From F1-60-MAGs104 sp964355975 (GTDB lineage Bacteria; Planctomycetota; Phycisphaerae; Phycisphaerales; SM1A02), in assembly GCA_964355975.1 (NCBI GenBank), contig CAYHFW010000003.1:109070-173069 (forward strand): DNA of 64,000 nt. Direction: 5' to 3'. Position numbers and translations under genes: made by a program. Under the pieces are notes generated by a model. That model was not told where the DNA came from. It saw nothing but the letters and a program-made list of their open reading frames with translations, and ran no database searches. Positions 25,121-33,637 of the stretch are shown here, piece after piece (positions within the stretch are counted from its first letter, which is position 1; every line of letters starts with the position of its first letter).

Positions 25121-25774
25121 TCAGCTTGCCCGAAGCGCCGCGCGCACAGGACTCGCATCAAATCCTTCGAGCGCGAGCGGCAACGCGCAGAGTTCATACT
25201 TTCCTGCGGCAACGCCTGCGAGCACAAGCCCCTCGATGATCGCAACATCGCGCGCGAAGAACCGCTGATGCGCTGGCAAGTCTTTCGAGTCTGCGCAATC
25301 AACACTCGGCGTATCGATGCCCACGAGTTGCACTCCCGCATCTGCGAGCGCATCGACAAGTGCGGGCTCGAGCGCGAGAAAGTCTGCCGTCCACTGATCG
25401 GCATTCGGATACGAACCCGTCGCGATCAAGAGTCGCCGCGTGGTTGGATGCCATCCCGCAGCAACATCAAGATGCTCCCAACCAACACGCTTCGCCACGC
25501 CAATGCACGCGCTGCGCACGCGCACGACTTCGCACTCTCCCCAGTAGAGCTCGAGCGGCTGCTCCTCGATCGTGCGACCATCCCGGCCGTAGTGACTCGG
25601 TGCGTCGGCGTGCGATCCAAGATGCACCGTCGCTCGCAGTGTGCTCAGCGTGATTACATCGCCGCGCTTCATGTCCATGAGCACTTCGCGCGTGAGTGGT
25701 GTATCGCCAGGAAAGACAGCGAGCTTCGGCGAGATGCGCGGCGAGATGTCGATGATTGCGCCGCGCTCAGCCAC
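25121..25774 (-). CDS. kynB: Kynurenine formamidase (cyclase family)
   Basis: Hydrolyses N-formylkynurenine to kynurenine. 217 aa, metal-dependent cyclase/KynB fold: IIDISPRISPKLAVFPGDTP at the N-terminus (WPGD-like substrate loop), the metal motif HLGSHADAPSHYGRDG, and VGIDTPSVD ... HQRFFARDVAIIEGL toward the end, which is characteristic of KynB. It faces the plus-strand kynurenine operon and supplies its substrate. It is the last gene of the long minus-strand gene string, 2 bp after the SDR gene, so it may share its regulation. Confidence 0.94.
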   Translation of the reverse strand: MAERGAIIDISPRISPKLAVFPGDTPLTREVLMDMKRGDVITLSTLRATVHLGSHADAPSHYGRDGRTIEEQPLELYWGECEVVRVRSACIGVAKRVGWEHLDVAAGWHPTTRRLLIATGSYPNADQWTADFLALEPALVDALADAGVQLVGIDTPSVDCADSKDLPAHQRFFARDVAIIEGLVLAGVAAGKYELCALPLALEGFDASPVRAALRAS

Positions 25775-25776
25775 GA

Positions 25777-26592
25777 CTAGCTCTGCATCGCCGTACGACC
25801 GCCATCGACTGGAAGGTTGACGCCGTTCACATATGCCGCGCCTGCCGAGGCAAGAAACAGCGCGACCGCTGCGATCTCATCCGCTTCGCCAAGGCGTCCC
25901 GCGGGAATCGTTGCGATTGCTGCACGTTCGACCTCGTCGATGGTTGATGCGGCGCGGCTCGCGCGCCCACGAAAGATCGCCGCGAGTCGTGCGGTGCGCG
26001 TGAACCCAGGAAGAATCGTGTTCACAGTGATTCCAAATGGAGCGAGTTCGCCCGCAAGCGTGCGCGCCCAATTCGAAACCGCTGCGCGAATCGTGTTTGA
26101 GATGCCAAGTCCGCGAATGGGTGTGATCACCGAGGTGCTCGTGATGTTGATGATGCGTCCGTACTTTGCCTCGCGCATTCCTGGAGCGCATGCCTGCACG
26201 ATCGCCTGACCTGTAAGCAAGTGCGACTCGAACGACTTCGCGAAGTCTTCGGGTGCAGCATCGATCGCGAGCCCAGCTGCAGGACCCCCCGTGTTATGCA
26301 AGATGATGTGCACAGGACCGTGCGAATGAACATGCGCGCTGACTGCGCCTTGCACTGACCGCCAATCTGCATAATCGACGAGCAACGATTGGTGCGTCTG
26401 TCCAGCACTCACTGAGAGTGTCGCAAGCGCTTGTGCAAGACCATCGGGATTGCGTCCCATGATTGTGACCGTTGCCCCCGCACGCGCGAATGCCTCGGCG
26501 CACGCGCGACCGATCCCCTGCGTTGCACCTCCCACGAGCGCGTGGCGACCGACGAGCGAGAGCGTAAATGGTGATTCACTCACTGTGTTCAT
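25777..26592 (-). CDS. Short-chain dehydrogenase/reductase of a divergent subgroup
   Basis: 271 aa from ATG 26592, which overlaps the previous stop by 4 bp (ATGA). Cofactor loop GGATQGIGRACAEAFARAG and HNTGGPAAG (NAG-like) are present, and the end (GRLGEADEIAAVALFLASAG ... NLPVDGG) is normal for FabG-like SDRs. The catalytic YxxxK is not seen: the region after ITSTSVITPIRGLG reads ISNTIRAAVSNWARTLAGE, with Ile at the Tyr and Lys positions. Some SDRs with this L/ISNxxRAAV pattern are known. Substrate unknown; neighbour to kynB. Confidence 0.85.
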   Translation of the reverse strand: MNTVSESPFTLSLVGRHALVGGATQGIGRACAEAFARAGATVTIMGRNPDGLAQALATLSVSAGQTHQSLLVDYADWRSVQGAVSAHVHSHGPVHIILHNTGGPAAGLAIDAAPEDFAKSFESHLLTGQAIVQACAPGMREAKYGRIINITSTSVITPIRGLGISNTIRAAVSNWARTLAGELAPFGITVNTILPGFTRTARLAAIFRGRASRAASTIDEVERAAIATIPAGRLGEADEIAAVALFLASAGAAYVNGVNLPVDGGRTAMQS

Positions 26593-27158
26593 GAGCGAGA
26601 GACTAACCAAGTGCGGCGCGTGAGGAAAAGCGATCCAGAAACGGTTGTTGCGGCCGCGCACACCACGAGCGCGACGAACAGATTGCGCGCGTGCAAATGC
26701 GCCGCGCCGAGCGCAGCGTCCGCAGCTTCAATCTCAGGCTGACGGCCCGACGGTGCGACTTCCCAAAATGCTTGCGCGCACTCACGCAAGCGAATGCCCG
26801 CCTCGAGCGATCCGATCGCGCAGAGAAATGCGAGGGCGAGGGCGATGAGCGCAAACGCCCGCCGCCAGCGAAGTGCCGTCCAATCGATCTTTGCTGATCT
26901 GCCGCCGATGAATGAGATAAGCACTGCGGGCATCAGCACGCTTGCCCACGTCACCAAGTCGAAAGGAACTTGCGTGACACTCCCTCCCACGAATCGCGTG
27001 AGCAACGCTGCATCGACCGAACGCATCGCTGGATCGCCAACTGCAATCACATCTGCAGAGCGCACTGCGACGAATGTCCATCCAGCGAATGCCCCAACGA
27101 TGACGAGCGTGACAGTCCACGCAGTCGCGATCACAACGAACCCGACCAGTCGAAACAT
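26589..27158 (-). CDS. Small membrane protein (about four helices)
   Basis: 189 aa from ATG 27158 (a GTG at 27179 would overlap the previous gene by 13 bp). Hydrophobic helices at about 2-25 (FRLVGFVVIATAWTVTLVIVGAF), about 70-95, about 105-128 and at the C-terminus (NLFVALVVCAAATTVSGSLF). The loop between the first two is probably exported. No motif recognised. It is coupled to the SDR gene by a 4-bp overlap and follows the DUF1579 gene by 8 bp. Confidence 0.65.
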   Translation of the reverse strand: MFRLVGFVVIATAWTVTLVIVGAFAGWTFVAVRSADVIAVGDPAMRSVDAALLTRFVGGSVTQVPFDLVTWASVLMPAVLISFIGGRSAKIDWTALRWRRAFALIALALAFLCAIGSLEAGIRLRECAQAFWEVAPSGRQPEIEAADAALGAAHLHARNLFVALVVCAAATTVSGSLFLTRRTWLVSRS

Positions 27159-27166
27159 GGATGGCG

Positions 27167-28096
27167 TCACTGCCCCCACGTGCCGCTCATCGTGCGTGAC
27201 ATGTCAGGCACTTGGCCCTGCATCGTGTTCATCTGCGCTTGCATTTGTTGGCGCTGCTGCATCATCGCGCTAAGCAACTGCTGATTCTCTGCGGCATTCT
27301 GTGGCGGACGCGTCACTGCCAATCCTTGCGGCGTCTGCACGATAAAACTTCCGCTCGACGCACCCGCTGCCCCCTGTCCACCGCCCGACTGTGCGCCACC
27401 ACTCTGCGCCAACATCGGCGCTCCGAACGGAGTTTGCGGGCTCGAGAGTCCTGGGTTCTTGCTCGTCTGTGTCATGACGAGTTTCACTGTGCCCGCAGGT
27501 TGGTCGCCAACGAAGAACGATGTGTTCCATGCGACCGATCCATCCACCTGAAAAATGAACGTCGTCGTGAGCGATCGAGATTGGCCATTCGAAGTCAACA
27601 GCGTGTTGGATGTGACGAATGTCAGCGCGTTGGCTGCATCGTCGTAGATTCCGGTTGAGAGAAACATGGATCGATCACCGTTGGTGATCTCGCTGCGCGT
27701 GAATCCAACTCCGGGAGTGAATCCCATCACATCGATGGTCTGCAGCGCCGATCCCGATGAATTGAACAGTGCATGATCGCCCGAGAGAAAGTTTCCACCG
27801 AGCGTCCAACCGAACTGTGTTGTTCCTTGAAATGGACCGCTCGTCGTGCCATCGACTGCGATCGAAGTTCCTTGCACCGCCCACGACCCAACAAGTTGCG
27901 TCAGCAGCGCGAGCGCCTTTGCATCGTCAGCGCCTGCAGGTGCGATCGCTTGAAGCGGCGCTGGCTGCTGTGGTTGGGATGGCTGCGCCTGCGATGGCGA
28001 TTGTTGCGCGCTCGCCCCCAGAATCACCGCGGCCACGACGCATGCCCCTGCCCCGACGATCGATCCAACAACGAACGACTGCGTATTTGTCTTCAT
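27167..28096 (-). CDS. Exported DUF1579-family protein
   Basis: 309 aa from ATG 28096 (the open frame extends upstream but there overlaps the dCMP deaminase gene). Signal peptide/anchor at about 7-30 (FVVGSIVGAGACVVAAVILGASA), then a Gln/Pro-rich spacer, then the DUF1579 domain (LLTQLVGSWAVQGTS ... GWTLGGNFLSGDH), a lipocalin-like barrel in that family. The C-terminal 90 residues are Gly/Gln/Met-rich low complexity (MQQRQQMQAQMNTMQGQ). The ATG overlaps the deaminase stop by 4 bp. Molecular function not known. Confidence 0.75.
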   Translation of the reverse strand: MKTNTQSFVVGSIVGAGACVVAAVILGASAQQSPSQAQPSQPQQPAPLQAIAPAGADDAKALALLTQLVGSWAVQGTSIAVDGTTSGPFQGTTQFGWTLGGNFLSGDHALFNSSGSALQTIDVMGFTPGVGFTRSEITNGDRSMFLSTGIYDDAANALTFVTSNTLLTSNGQSRSLTTTFIFQVDGSVAWNTSFFVGDQPAGTVKLVMTQTSKNPGLSSPQTPFGAPMLAQSGGAQSGGGQGAAGASSGSFIVQTPQGLAVTRPPQNAAENQQLLSAMMQQRQQMQAQMNTMQGQVPDMSRTMSGTWGQ

Positions 28097-28590
28097 TCTG
28101 ACGAGGGTACAGAAGCGGCCGCGGGGGCAACCGCAGCAAATGTGCGGTAGCGCACACCAGCTTCTGTGAACAACGCGCGCGCAAGTGCCAACGAGCGTTG
28201 CCAATGTTCATCTCCGCCGACCATCTCGTGCGTCACAACTTCGACAATGCCCGACTGGATGATCGCGAGCGAACATTGCACGCACGGACTAAACGTGCAA
28301 TACATCGTGCATCCCTTGGGGGTGACTCCGTTGCGAGCGCACTGCACAATCGCGTTCAGTTCGGCGTGACAGATGAGGTCATACTTCGTTGGTCGCTCGA
28401 GTCGCTCAGGAAGGTCGGCGATTCCTTGGGGCAGCCCGTTGAACCCAGTGCTGATGATCTGCCGCGAGGGCGAGACGATGATCGCCCCCACGCCGCGCGA
28501 TGGATCTTTACTCCACGTGGCAATGCGCTGCGCGAGGTCGAGAAAGCGAAGGTGCCAGTGGTCGGCAAAGGTTGTCGTTGGATTGCTCAT
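28093..28590 (-). CDS. comEB: dCMP deaminase / ComEB-type cytidine deaminase
   Basis: 165 aa. Zinc-dependent deaminase: His and catalytic Glu in CHAELNAIVQ, and the cysteines in FSPCVQCSLAIIQSG. VGAIIVSPSRQIISTGFNGLP is typical of deoxycytidylate deaminases, which make dUMP for thymidylate synthesis. A C-terminal tail (AAVAPAAASVPSSE) is extra. It lies 2 bp after the protease gene stop and overlaps the DUF1579 gene by 4 bp. dCMP is the likely substrate from similarity; the gene context does not help. Confidence 0.88.
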   Translation of the reverse strand: MSNPTTTFADHWHLRFLDLAQRIATWSKDPSRGVGAIIVSPSRQIISTGFNGLPQGIADLPERLERPTKYDLICHAELNAIVQCARNGVTPKGCTMYCTFSPCVQCSLAIIQSGIVEVVTHEMVGGDEHWQRSLALARALFTEAGVRYRTFAAVAPAAASVPSSE

Positions 28591-28592
28591 CG

Positions 28593-30800
28593 TTAGCTCG
28601 TCCCTTTCAGTTCGAGTGCATGCAGACTCATGAGTGGACCGCGCAACGTTCCACCCGTCTTGACTTCAATGATCGCGCGACCAGGATGCTCGACATGCAC
28701 AGAGCCGACGTCGACTCCTTGAAAGTCGCTGCTATCGGCAGTTGCTTGAGTCTTGCCGCGCAGCACGACATCACCCATGCGCACAGAGAACTCTTGTCCC
28801 GCAAGTTCAGGCGGACACGCTTGCACCACCTTCACTGCATAGTCGCCCGGCTTTGTGAACTCGACGAGCCACCGAACCGAATCATTCGAGTCGACCCAGC
28901 CTTCGAGCGCGCCGAGCGAATCTTCTGCCTGCACGAGTCGCACGGTCGTTCCAACAATCTCTGCTGCCGTTGCGGTGAGACGAATGAGAGCAGCATCTTG
29001 CTTCGTCACAATGCCACTCTCGAGCGGATTCACCAGCGCCATGGGCTCAGGATTTTCTTTCGCGTGCGCGACCATGCGCGCGATCGCCTCTTGCACCGTC
29101 GATGCGGCGAGTGCGTACGACTTTGTCCGGTCTGTGCGCGCGATGTTCACGCCAACAATCCGCCCCTCGAGATCGACAAGCGGCCCGCCCATCTGGTCTG
29201 CGCGCAGCGTCGTGTCATGCTGAATCACTGGGCCGAAACCGCTCGAGCGTCGACTCGCTGGAAACCGCGGCGTCGATGGCGAAGGTCCCTGCTCAATGGG
29301 CCGCGGAGTCAGGCGCGCGCGCAACACCTCTTCAGAGCCATTACTGAATCGCACGACATCGATGATCTCGCCCGCGGCATGCCTGCGGACAATCTCACCC
29401 AACTGCGGATGGTTTTCGACGGGCGATTCTGCAATGCGCGTGATGAAATCTCCAGCATGCAACCCAATGCGCGCCGCTGGTGTCGCTTGCGAAACGTTCA
29501 TCACGATGACGCCCGACTTGCCGCCATGCGCTGCGCGCTCTTCATCGGTCGCAGGTCGCACACGCACTCCCAAGTACGGAGTCGAGATGTCGTTGCGTCC
29601 TGGTTGGTAGATGCCAAGACTGCGCACTCCAAAGGCGATTGGACTTCCCTCTCGTCCCACAGTGAAAAGCAACGCACCTGCATCAGCCGCTGCGTCGCTG
29701 CCAAAGATCGGTGGCTCGAATGGTTCTGAGACGCGCAACAACATGAGGTCGAGTTTGTGATCGACCGCCATGCGCTTGGCCCCCACCGTCAGTCCATCGG
29801 GCAGCGCGACCGAGACATCACTGCTCGTCATGCCGACCTCGGATGCCTTTGTGATGATGAATCCCTGCTCGTCTGCGACGGTTCCCAAGCACACGAGTCG
29901 ATCATCGACGAACACGCCAACCGTCATCATGATCGCGTCATCGACGACTTCTGCGATCGCCTGCAAAATCTTTGGATCGGCTTTGCGCGGCGCCGATTCG
30001 TCGGGAGGACCCGTATCCACAATGCGCTGCGCACTTCCTTTATGCGGCCTTCCTTCGCGCTCGTTCTTGACATCTTCTCCCGATGCCGCTCCTTGCTGCA
30101 TGTCACTGATGTGCGACTTCACGAAATCAATCGTCGTCGCAGCGTTCATCTCAGGCTCACCACCTGTGGTCGAATTGATTCCGATCAGTCGCCCCTGCAA
30201 ATCGAAAACTCCACCGCCCGAGTCACCGGGAGAGAGTGGAGCATCCATCCAGATCGCGATTCCATTTGCTCCGTTGAATCGCCCGAGCCGCATGATCGGT
30301 GGACGAAATGGATCTTTCTCGATTCCAAATGTGTGACCGAAAGCCAACACCCAATCGCCGGGCGCGGTTGTTGCCATCGATCCGATTTCGGCCTCAGTCA
30401 GAGTGAGCCCTGTGGGATCGAACCGCACAACACCGCAATCTTCTGTGCCGTTCCAGTGCAGCCCCGCGGTCTTGCCAATCGTCGTGGTGCCATCCGAAAA
30501 ATAAATCTTCGCTTCGAGATCGGGTGTGCGGCAGACGTGTCCCGCGGTGAGAATCCATCCATCCTTTGAAATGATTGTTCCGCTGCCAGAGCCTGCCGAA
30601 GCCGTGTCCATGATCTCGAGCCCGACACATGACCCGAGCACTTTCGCGCGCACCGCTTGAATCTGCTTCTCGAGCGCCTTGGCACTTTCAACGTCAACGA
30701 TCTCGAACTTCTCGTGCGCAACCACCTCGGCTGTTTGCCCGAGAGATGCGCACGCAATGGCGTTGGCGACAAGAAGTGAGAGGATCATCGCGCGCCGCAC
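28593..30800 (-). CDS. Exported double trypsin-like protease with PDZ domain; second protease unit lacks the triad
   Basis: 735 aa. Signal peptide at residues 1-22 (ILSLLVANAIACASLGQ). First trypsin-like domain (about 50-225) has an intact triad: His in LTAGHVC, Asp in NGTEDCGVVRF, Ser in SPGDSGGGVF. The second HtrA-like domain (about 285-565) keeps the fold (HKLDLMLLRVSEP, RADQMGGPLVDLEG) but has Ser in place of His (KASEV) and Met in place of the Ser. A PDZ domain (YLGVRVRPATDEE ... IGLHAGDFITRI) is inserted before its end, and a beta-sandwich-like tail follows. It is probably periplasmic. A kinase gene precedes it by 21 bp. Confidence 0.87.
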   Translation of the reverse strand: MRRAMILSLLVANAIACASLGQTAEVVAHEKFEIVDVESAKALEKQIQAVRAKVLGSCVGLEIMDTASAGSGSGTIISKDGWILTAGHVCRTPDLEAKIYFSDGTTTIGKTAGLHWNGTEDCGVVRFDPTGLTLTEAEIGSMATTAPGDWVLAFGHTFGIEKDPFRPPIMRLGRFNGANGIAIWMDAPLSPGDSGGGVFDLQGRLIGINSTTGGEPEMNAATTIDFVKSHISDMQQGAASGEDVKNEREGRPHKGSAQRIVDTGPPDESAPRKADPKILQAIAEVVDDAIMMTVGVFVDDRLVCLGTVADEQGFIITKASEVGMTSSDVSVALPDGLTVGAKRMAVDHKLDLMLLRVSEPFEPPIFGSDAAADAGALLFTVGREGSPIAFGVRSLGIYQPGRNDISTPYLGVRVRPATDEERAAHGGKSGVIVMNVSQATPAARIGLHAGDFITRIAESPVENHPQLGEIVRRHAAGEIIDVVRFSNGSEEVLRARLTPRPIEQGPSPSTPRFPASRRSSGFGPVIQHDTTLRADQMGGPLVDLEGRIVGVNIARTDRTKSYALAASTVQEAIARMVAHAKENPEPMALVNPLESGIVTKQDAALIRLTATAAEIVGTTVRLVQAEDSLGALEGWVDSNDSVRWLVEFTKPGDYAVKVVQACPPELAGQEFSVRMGDVVLRGKTQATADSSDFQGVDVGSVHVEHPGRAIIEVKTGGTLRGPLMSLHALELKGTS

Positions 30801-30821
30801 CCAATCAGGGTAGCGCGTGCA

Positions 30822-31685
30822 TCAGATGGTGATGTTCGCGACGGTGTTCTCAAGCGCTCGCAGTCGTGCAGCGATCTGCTCCATCGATCGTGGACGCCGC
30901 TCGACTGGCAGTGTGAGACTCTCCATGATGAGATCAGAGAGATCTCCATTGAGACCGGCAACTCGCTCTGCTGGAGGAACTGTTGCAGGAACCGAATCAG
31001 GGCTTCGCGACTTGTTCGTACCCGGAACGAGAACCGTCTGTGCGTAATCACGCACGAGTGCGCGGTACATCGTTGCGCCAAAGTTGTAAACGTCGGTGCG
31101 CTCGGTGATCGGCTCTTGCGCCGCTTGCTCAGGGGCCATGTACCCAGGCGAGCCTTGCGTGCGCTTCTTCACGGCGCCAAGTGCGCATGATTGCCCGAGG
31201 TCAATGATCTTTGATGTCGCGAGTGCACCGTATGCGCCAGGCATCATGATGTTGCCAGTCTTCATGTCGGCGTGAGCGAATCCCTTCGAATGGATGTGCG
31301 CAAGACCCTCAGCGACTTCTGCGAAGGTGCGCACATACTCGCGCAGTGTTTGTGGTGGTTCTTCTTCGAGGGTCGCTGTGTCGATCATCTCGAGCACGAG
31401 TCCAACTTCAGTGACCTGCATGAGCGGGCGCTCGCGCTTCAGGGCAATCGCCTTGCGAACCGCCGGATGCGAAATGTTGCGAAGCGTGTTGTATTCGTTC
31501 TCAACCTGCTTGAGAAAACGGTCATCCTTGTCGCCGCGGCTCTCGTCAAAGATGACGTGCTTCAACGCGTAGGTAGCGCCAGAGTCGCGATCTTTGACCG
31601 CGTACAACTTGCTGCGCGCGCCCTCGCCGAGATAGGCGATGATCTTGTAACCGAATAATTCGTCTGCGAACAACTTTGCGCTCAC
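30822..31685 (-). CDS. Serine/threonine protein kinase
   Basis: 287 aa, a nearly bare kinase domain with no transmembrane or sensor part. Glycine loop LGEGARSKLYAVKD, lysine in TYALKHV, catalytic loop HADMKTGNIMM (HRD changed to HAD, with Asp, Lys and Asn kept), metal-binding IIDLGQS (DLG instead of DFG), and activation-segment end GSPGYMAPEQ. It should be an active soluble kinase. It is the first gene of a string that continues into the protease with 21 bp between them. The 265 bp upstream (31686-31950) holds no gene and likely the promoter; I could not fix a promoter site. Confidence 0.92.
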   Translation of the reverse strand: MSAKLFADELFGYKIIAYLGEGARSKLYAVKDRDSGATYALKHVIFDESRGDKDDRFLKQVENEYNTLRNISHPAVRKAIALKRERPLMQVTEVGLVLEMIDTATLEEEPPQTLREYVRTFAEVAEGLAHIHSKGFAHADMKTGNIMMPGAYGALATSKIIDLGQSCALGAVKKRTQGSPGYMAPEQAAQEPITERTDVYNFGATMYRALVRDYAQTVLVPGTNKSRSPDSVPATVPPAERVAGLNGDLSDLIMESLTLPVERRPRSMEQIAARLRALENTVANITI

Positions 31686-31950
31686 CTGAGGTGCTGCTTT
31701 CTAGTCTCGAATCGACTCAATCTATAGATCCCACAGAATGGTGTCTACCCCACACTATTCGACGTCTCGCCCTGCGCCAACGACTGACGCAACCCACGCG
31801 CGACGCCCCAGAAGACTCGAAACCCACAGATTGATAATACGAAAGTCGCGCCGCTGCCACCACCAAAAAATATGAATAATCGGTTCAGAAGCAGAGGATG
31901 GCAACGCGCTTAGTGCCGCTGCCAATAAGGGGTTGTGTGGTCCCGCTCAC

Positions 31951-32694
31951 TCAGCGGCGAATCTGTGCCTCGAACTCAGCCGCAGGAAAGTGCTTGCCTG
32001 GGCTCGCGACCTTCGAGAGGTCAGAGTGCAAGTAGACGGCCGATCCGGGGATGCCAAGCTGAGTCTGAAGCTCGCGCACGAGGGCGACAAGTTCGCGCAT
32101 TTGGCGATCGGTGAAGGGACGGCGATTGCCGTTTCCAACGAGGCAGATGCCGATTGTGCGTCGATTGAACAGGCTTGCGTCAGCGGCCGAGAGGCTCGTC
32201 TGGCTGATGCCGCTTCGCACTTCCGCTGGGCTCGCCGATGCGACATGCGCCCCTGGAAGCTGCTGATTCCATCGATATCCGACATGAACGACGCCGTCGG
32301 CGAGTCCCTGCCCGTTGCCGATCACAAAGTGATATCCAAGACCCGAAAGACCAGCGGCAATGTGATCGCGGTCGAGGGTGACGTCATCCCCTGCTGGGGT
32401 GGATGAGTGGTGGATGACGATTCCCGTCCACTGTCCCGCGACAACTGGGGCTTCGCGTGGGGCGATAGGCGAGAGGCCAGTTGCCTGCGCCGATCCCTGC
32501 ACGCCACCATGACTATTGAGTGTGTTGATTGTTGCGAGCAATGCGGGTCGGGCGGCGAGAAACTCGGCCGGCGCACCGCTGTCGCCGAGCAGCAGGACTC
32601 CAGTGACTGCCGTCATCGCTCCAACGAAACACGCCCAAATGATCACGCGGCGGCGGGGAGAGCGAATTGAGTTGGTTGTTGCAACAGGCGCCAC
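31951..32694 (-). CDS. N-acetylmuramoyl-L-alanine amidase-like protein (PGRP/Amidase_2 fold)
   Basis: 247 aa with an N-terminal membrane anchor (about 18-38, IIWACFVGAMTAVTGVLLL). The catalytic domain starts at IVIHHSSTPAGDD and contains GLGYHFVIGNGQGLADG, HVGYRWNQQLPGAHVA and the ending HSDLSKVASPGKHFPAAEF, which together give the zinc ligands (His, His, and the HxxxxxxPGxxF-type motif) of amidase-2/PGRP proteins. It acts on peptidoglycan on the outer face of the inner membrane. It is separated by 75 bp from the lipoprotein gene upstream. Confidence 0.88.
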   Translation of the reverse strand: MAPVATTNSIRSPRRRVIIWACFVGAMTAVTGVLLLGDSGAPAEFLAARPALLATINTLNSHGGVQGSAQATGLSPIAPREAPVVAGQWTGIVIHHSSTPAGDDVTLDRDHIAAGLSGLGYHFVIGNGQGLADGVVHVGYRWNQQLPGAHVASASPAEVRSGISQTSLSAADASLFNRRTIGICLVGNGNRRPFTDRQMRELVALVRELQTQLGIPGSAVYLHSDLSKVASPGKHFPAAEFEAQIRR

Positions 32695-32769
32695 TGTGTA
32701 GTTACTCCGACATTCTCTATCGGAAACACAGCGATGGATCGTTAGTAAATGTTCGTGATCGAACGAGAT

Positions 32770-33021
32770 TTACGTCTGCGGAGTCAGTCGCGCGCGAAGC
32801 GCAGGCTGTGGGTTTCCAAACTCATCTGGCACCACGAGGTCTTGATTCTGCTTGCGAAGCGAGTCGTAAGTCTGAAACTGAGATCGCGGATTCTTCTCTG
32901 GAAACAAGGGCTTTTGGCAGCCACAAATGAGTGCGCAGCAGAAGAGCACGCTCATCGCTTGCACGATTGCTTGGGTGTGCGTGCGAGAGGGTGCGCTAGA
33001 AGTTGTGTGTGTGGCGTGCAT
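32770..33021 (-). CDS. Small lipoprotein, 83 aa
   Basis: Short lipoprotein: the lipobox is CALICGC followed by QKPLFPEKNPRSQF. A start at 32955 (MSVLFCC...) would place the signal peptide at the very N-terminus and is as likely as 33021. The mature part is about 48 residues, charged, ending in FGNPQPALRARLTPQT. No known function. It is downstream of and probably co-transcribed with the coiled-coil lipoprotein and rex, 7 bp from the former if the long start is used. Confidence 0.7.
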   Translation of the reverse strand: MHATHTTSSAPSRTHTQAIVQAMSVLFCCALICGCQKPLFPEKNPRSQFQTYDSLRKQNQDLVVPDEFGNPQPALRARLTPQT

Positions 33022-33028
33022 GTGATGG

Positions 33029-33637
33029 TCACTTCTGATGTGCGAGTTCGCTCTGCACTTCGATGCGTTTGGCAGTGAGCCCGTCGGTGAATTGCAACCG
33101 CGCGGTCACCCGTCCGCCGCACGTCCAACCATCGGCCGCGAGGGGTAGTTCGAATGTGTAGTGCGATCCCATCAGTCCGCCGCGCCAAGCGTCACGGACC
33201 TGCTTGGGCGAGTAGGTCGCGGTGGCGAGTGTGCGCGAGGTTCCATCGGCGTTGAGGTCGAAAATCGAGAGGTTGACCGATCCAACGACTTGGATGAACC
33301 GTCCGAGTCCATCGGATGGTGCAACATAGACCCTTGCCATACAGAGACTTGTGCGCTGGTCGGCTTCGAAGTGGCTCACTGGCTCAATCACCATCCGCAC
33401 GAGCATCGGCGTCGCCGCGAGCACTTCGGGGTCAACCGCGGTCTGCGCTTGCGATTCTTTGGCAAGCGCTGCGAGTTGCAACTCGAGTTGCGCATTCTTC
33501 GCCTCGAGCGAAGCAACTTGTTCTTTGAGGTCGCGCACTTGAACGCGCAGCGGATCATCCGAGGTTGGCGTCAGCGCAACTGGATTGCACGACGTGAGTG
33601 CGAGCGCGACCGCCAGAAGAATCATTGCTCGCATCAT
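33029..33637 (-). CDS. Lipoprotein with coiled coil, 202 aa
   Basis: Signal peptide with lipobox LALTSC at residues 12-17. A coiled coil follows (about 30-65, LRVQVRDLKEQVASLEAKNA), then a beta-sandwich-like domain of about 130 residues (FIQVVGSVNLSIFDLNADG ... YTFELPLAADGWTCGGR) that resembles an extracellular ligand- or cell-wall-binding module but is not recognised. The ATG overlaps the rex stop by 4 bp (33634-33637), so it is translated together with rex. It is probably attached to the outer membrane. Confidence 0.75.
   Translation of the reverse strand: MMRAMILLAVALALTSCNPVALTPTSDDPLRVQVRDLKEQVASLEAKNAQLELQLAALAKESQAQTAVDPEVLAATPMLVRMVIEPVSHFEADQRTSLCMARVYVAPSDGLGRFIQVVGSVNLSIFDLNADGTSRTLATATYSPKQVRDAWRGGLMGSHYTFELPLAADGWTCGGRVTARLQFTDGLTAKRIEVQSELAHQK

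Noticed and set aside
28500..29729. 409-aa plus-strand open frame opposite the double protease
   Set aside because: Covers the protease gene antisense; Arg/Cys/His-rich shadow with no domain.
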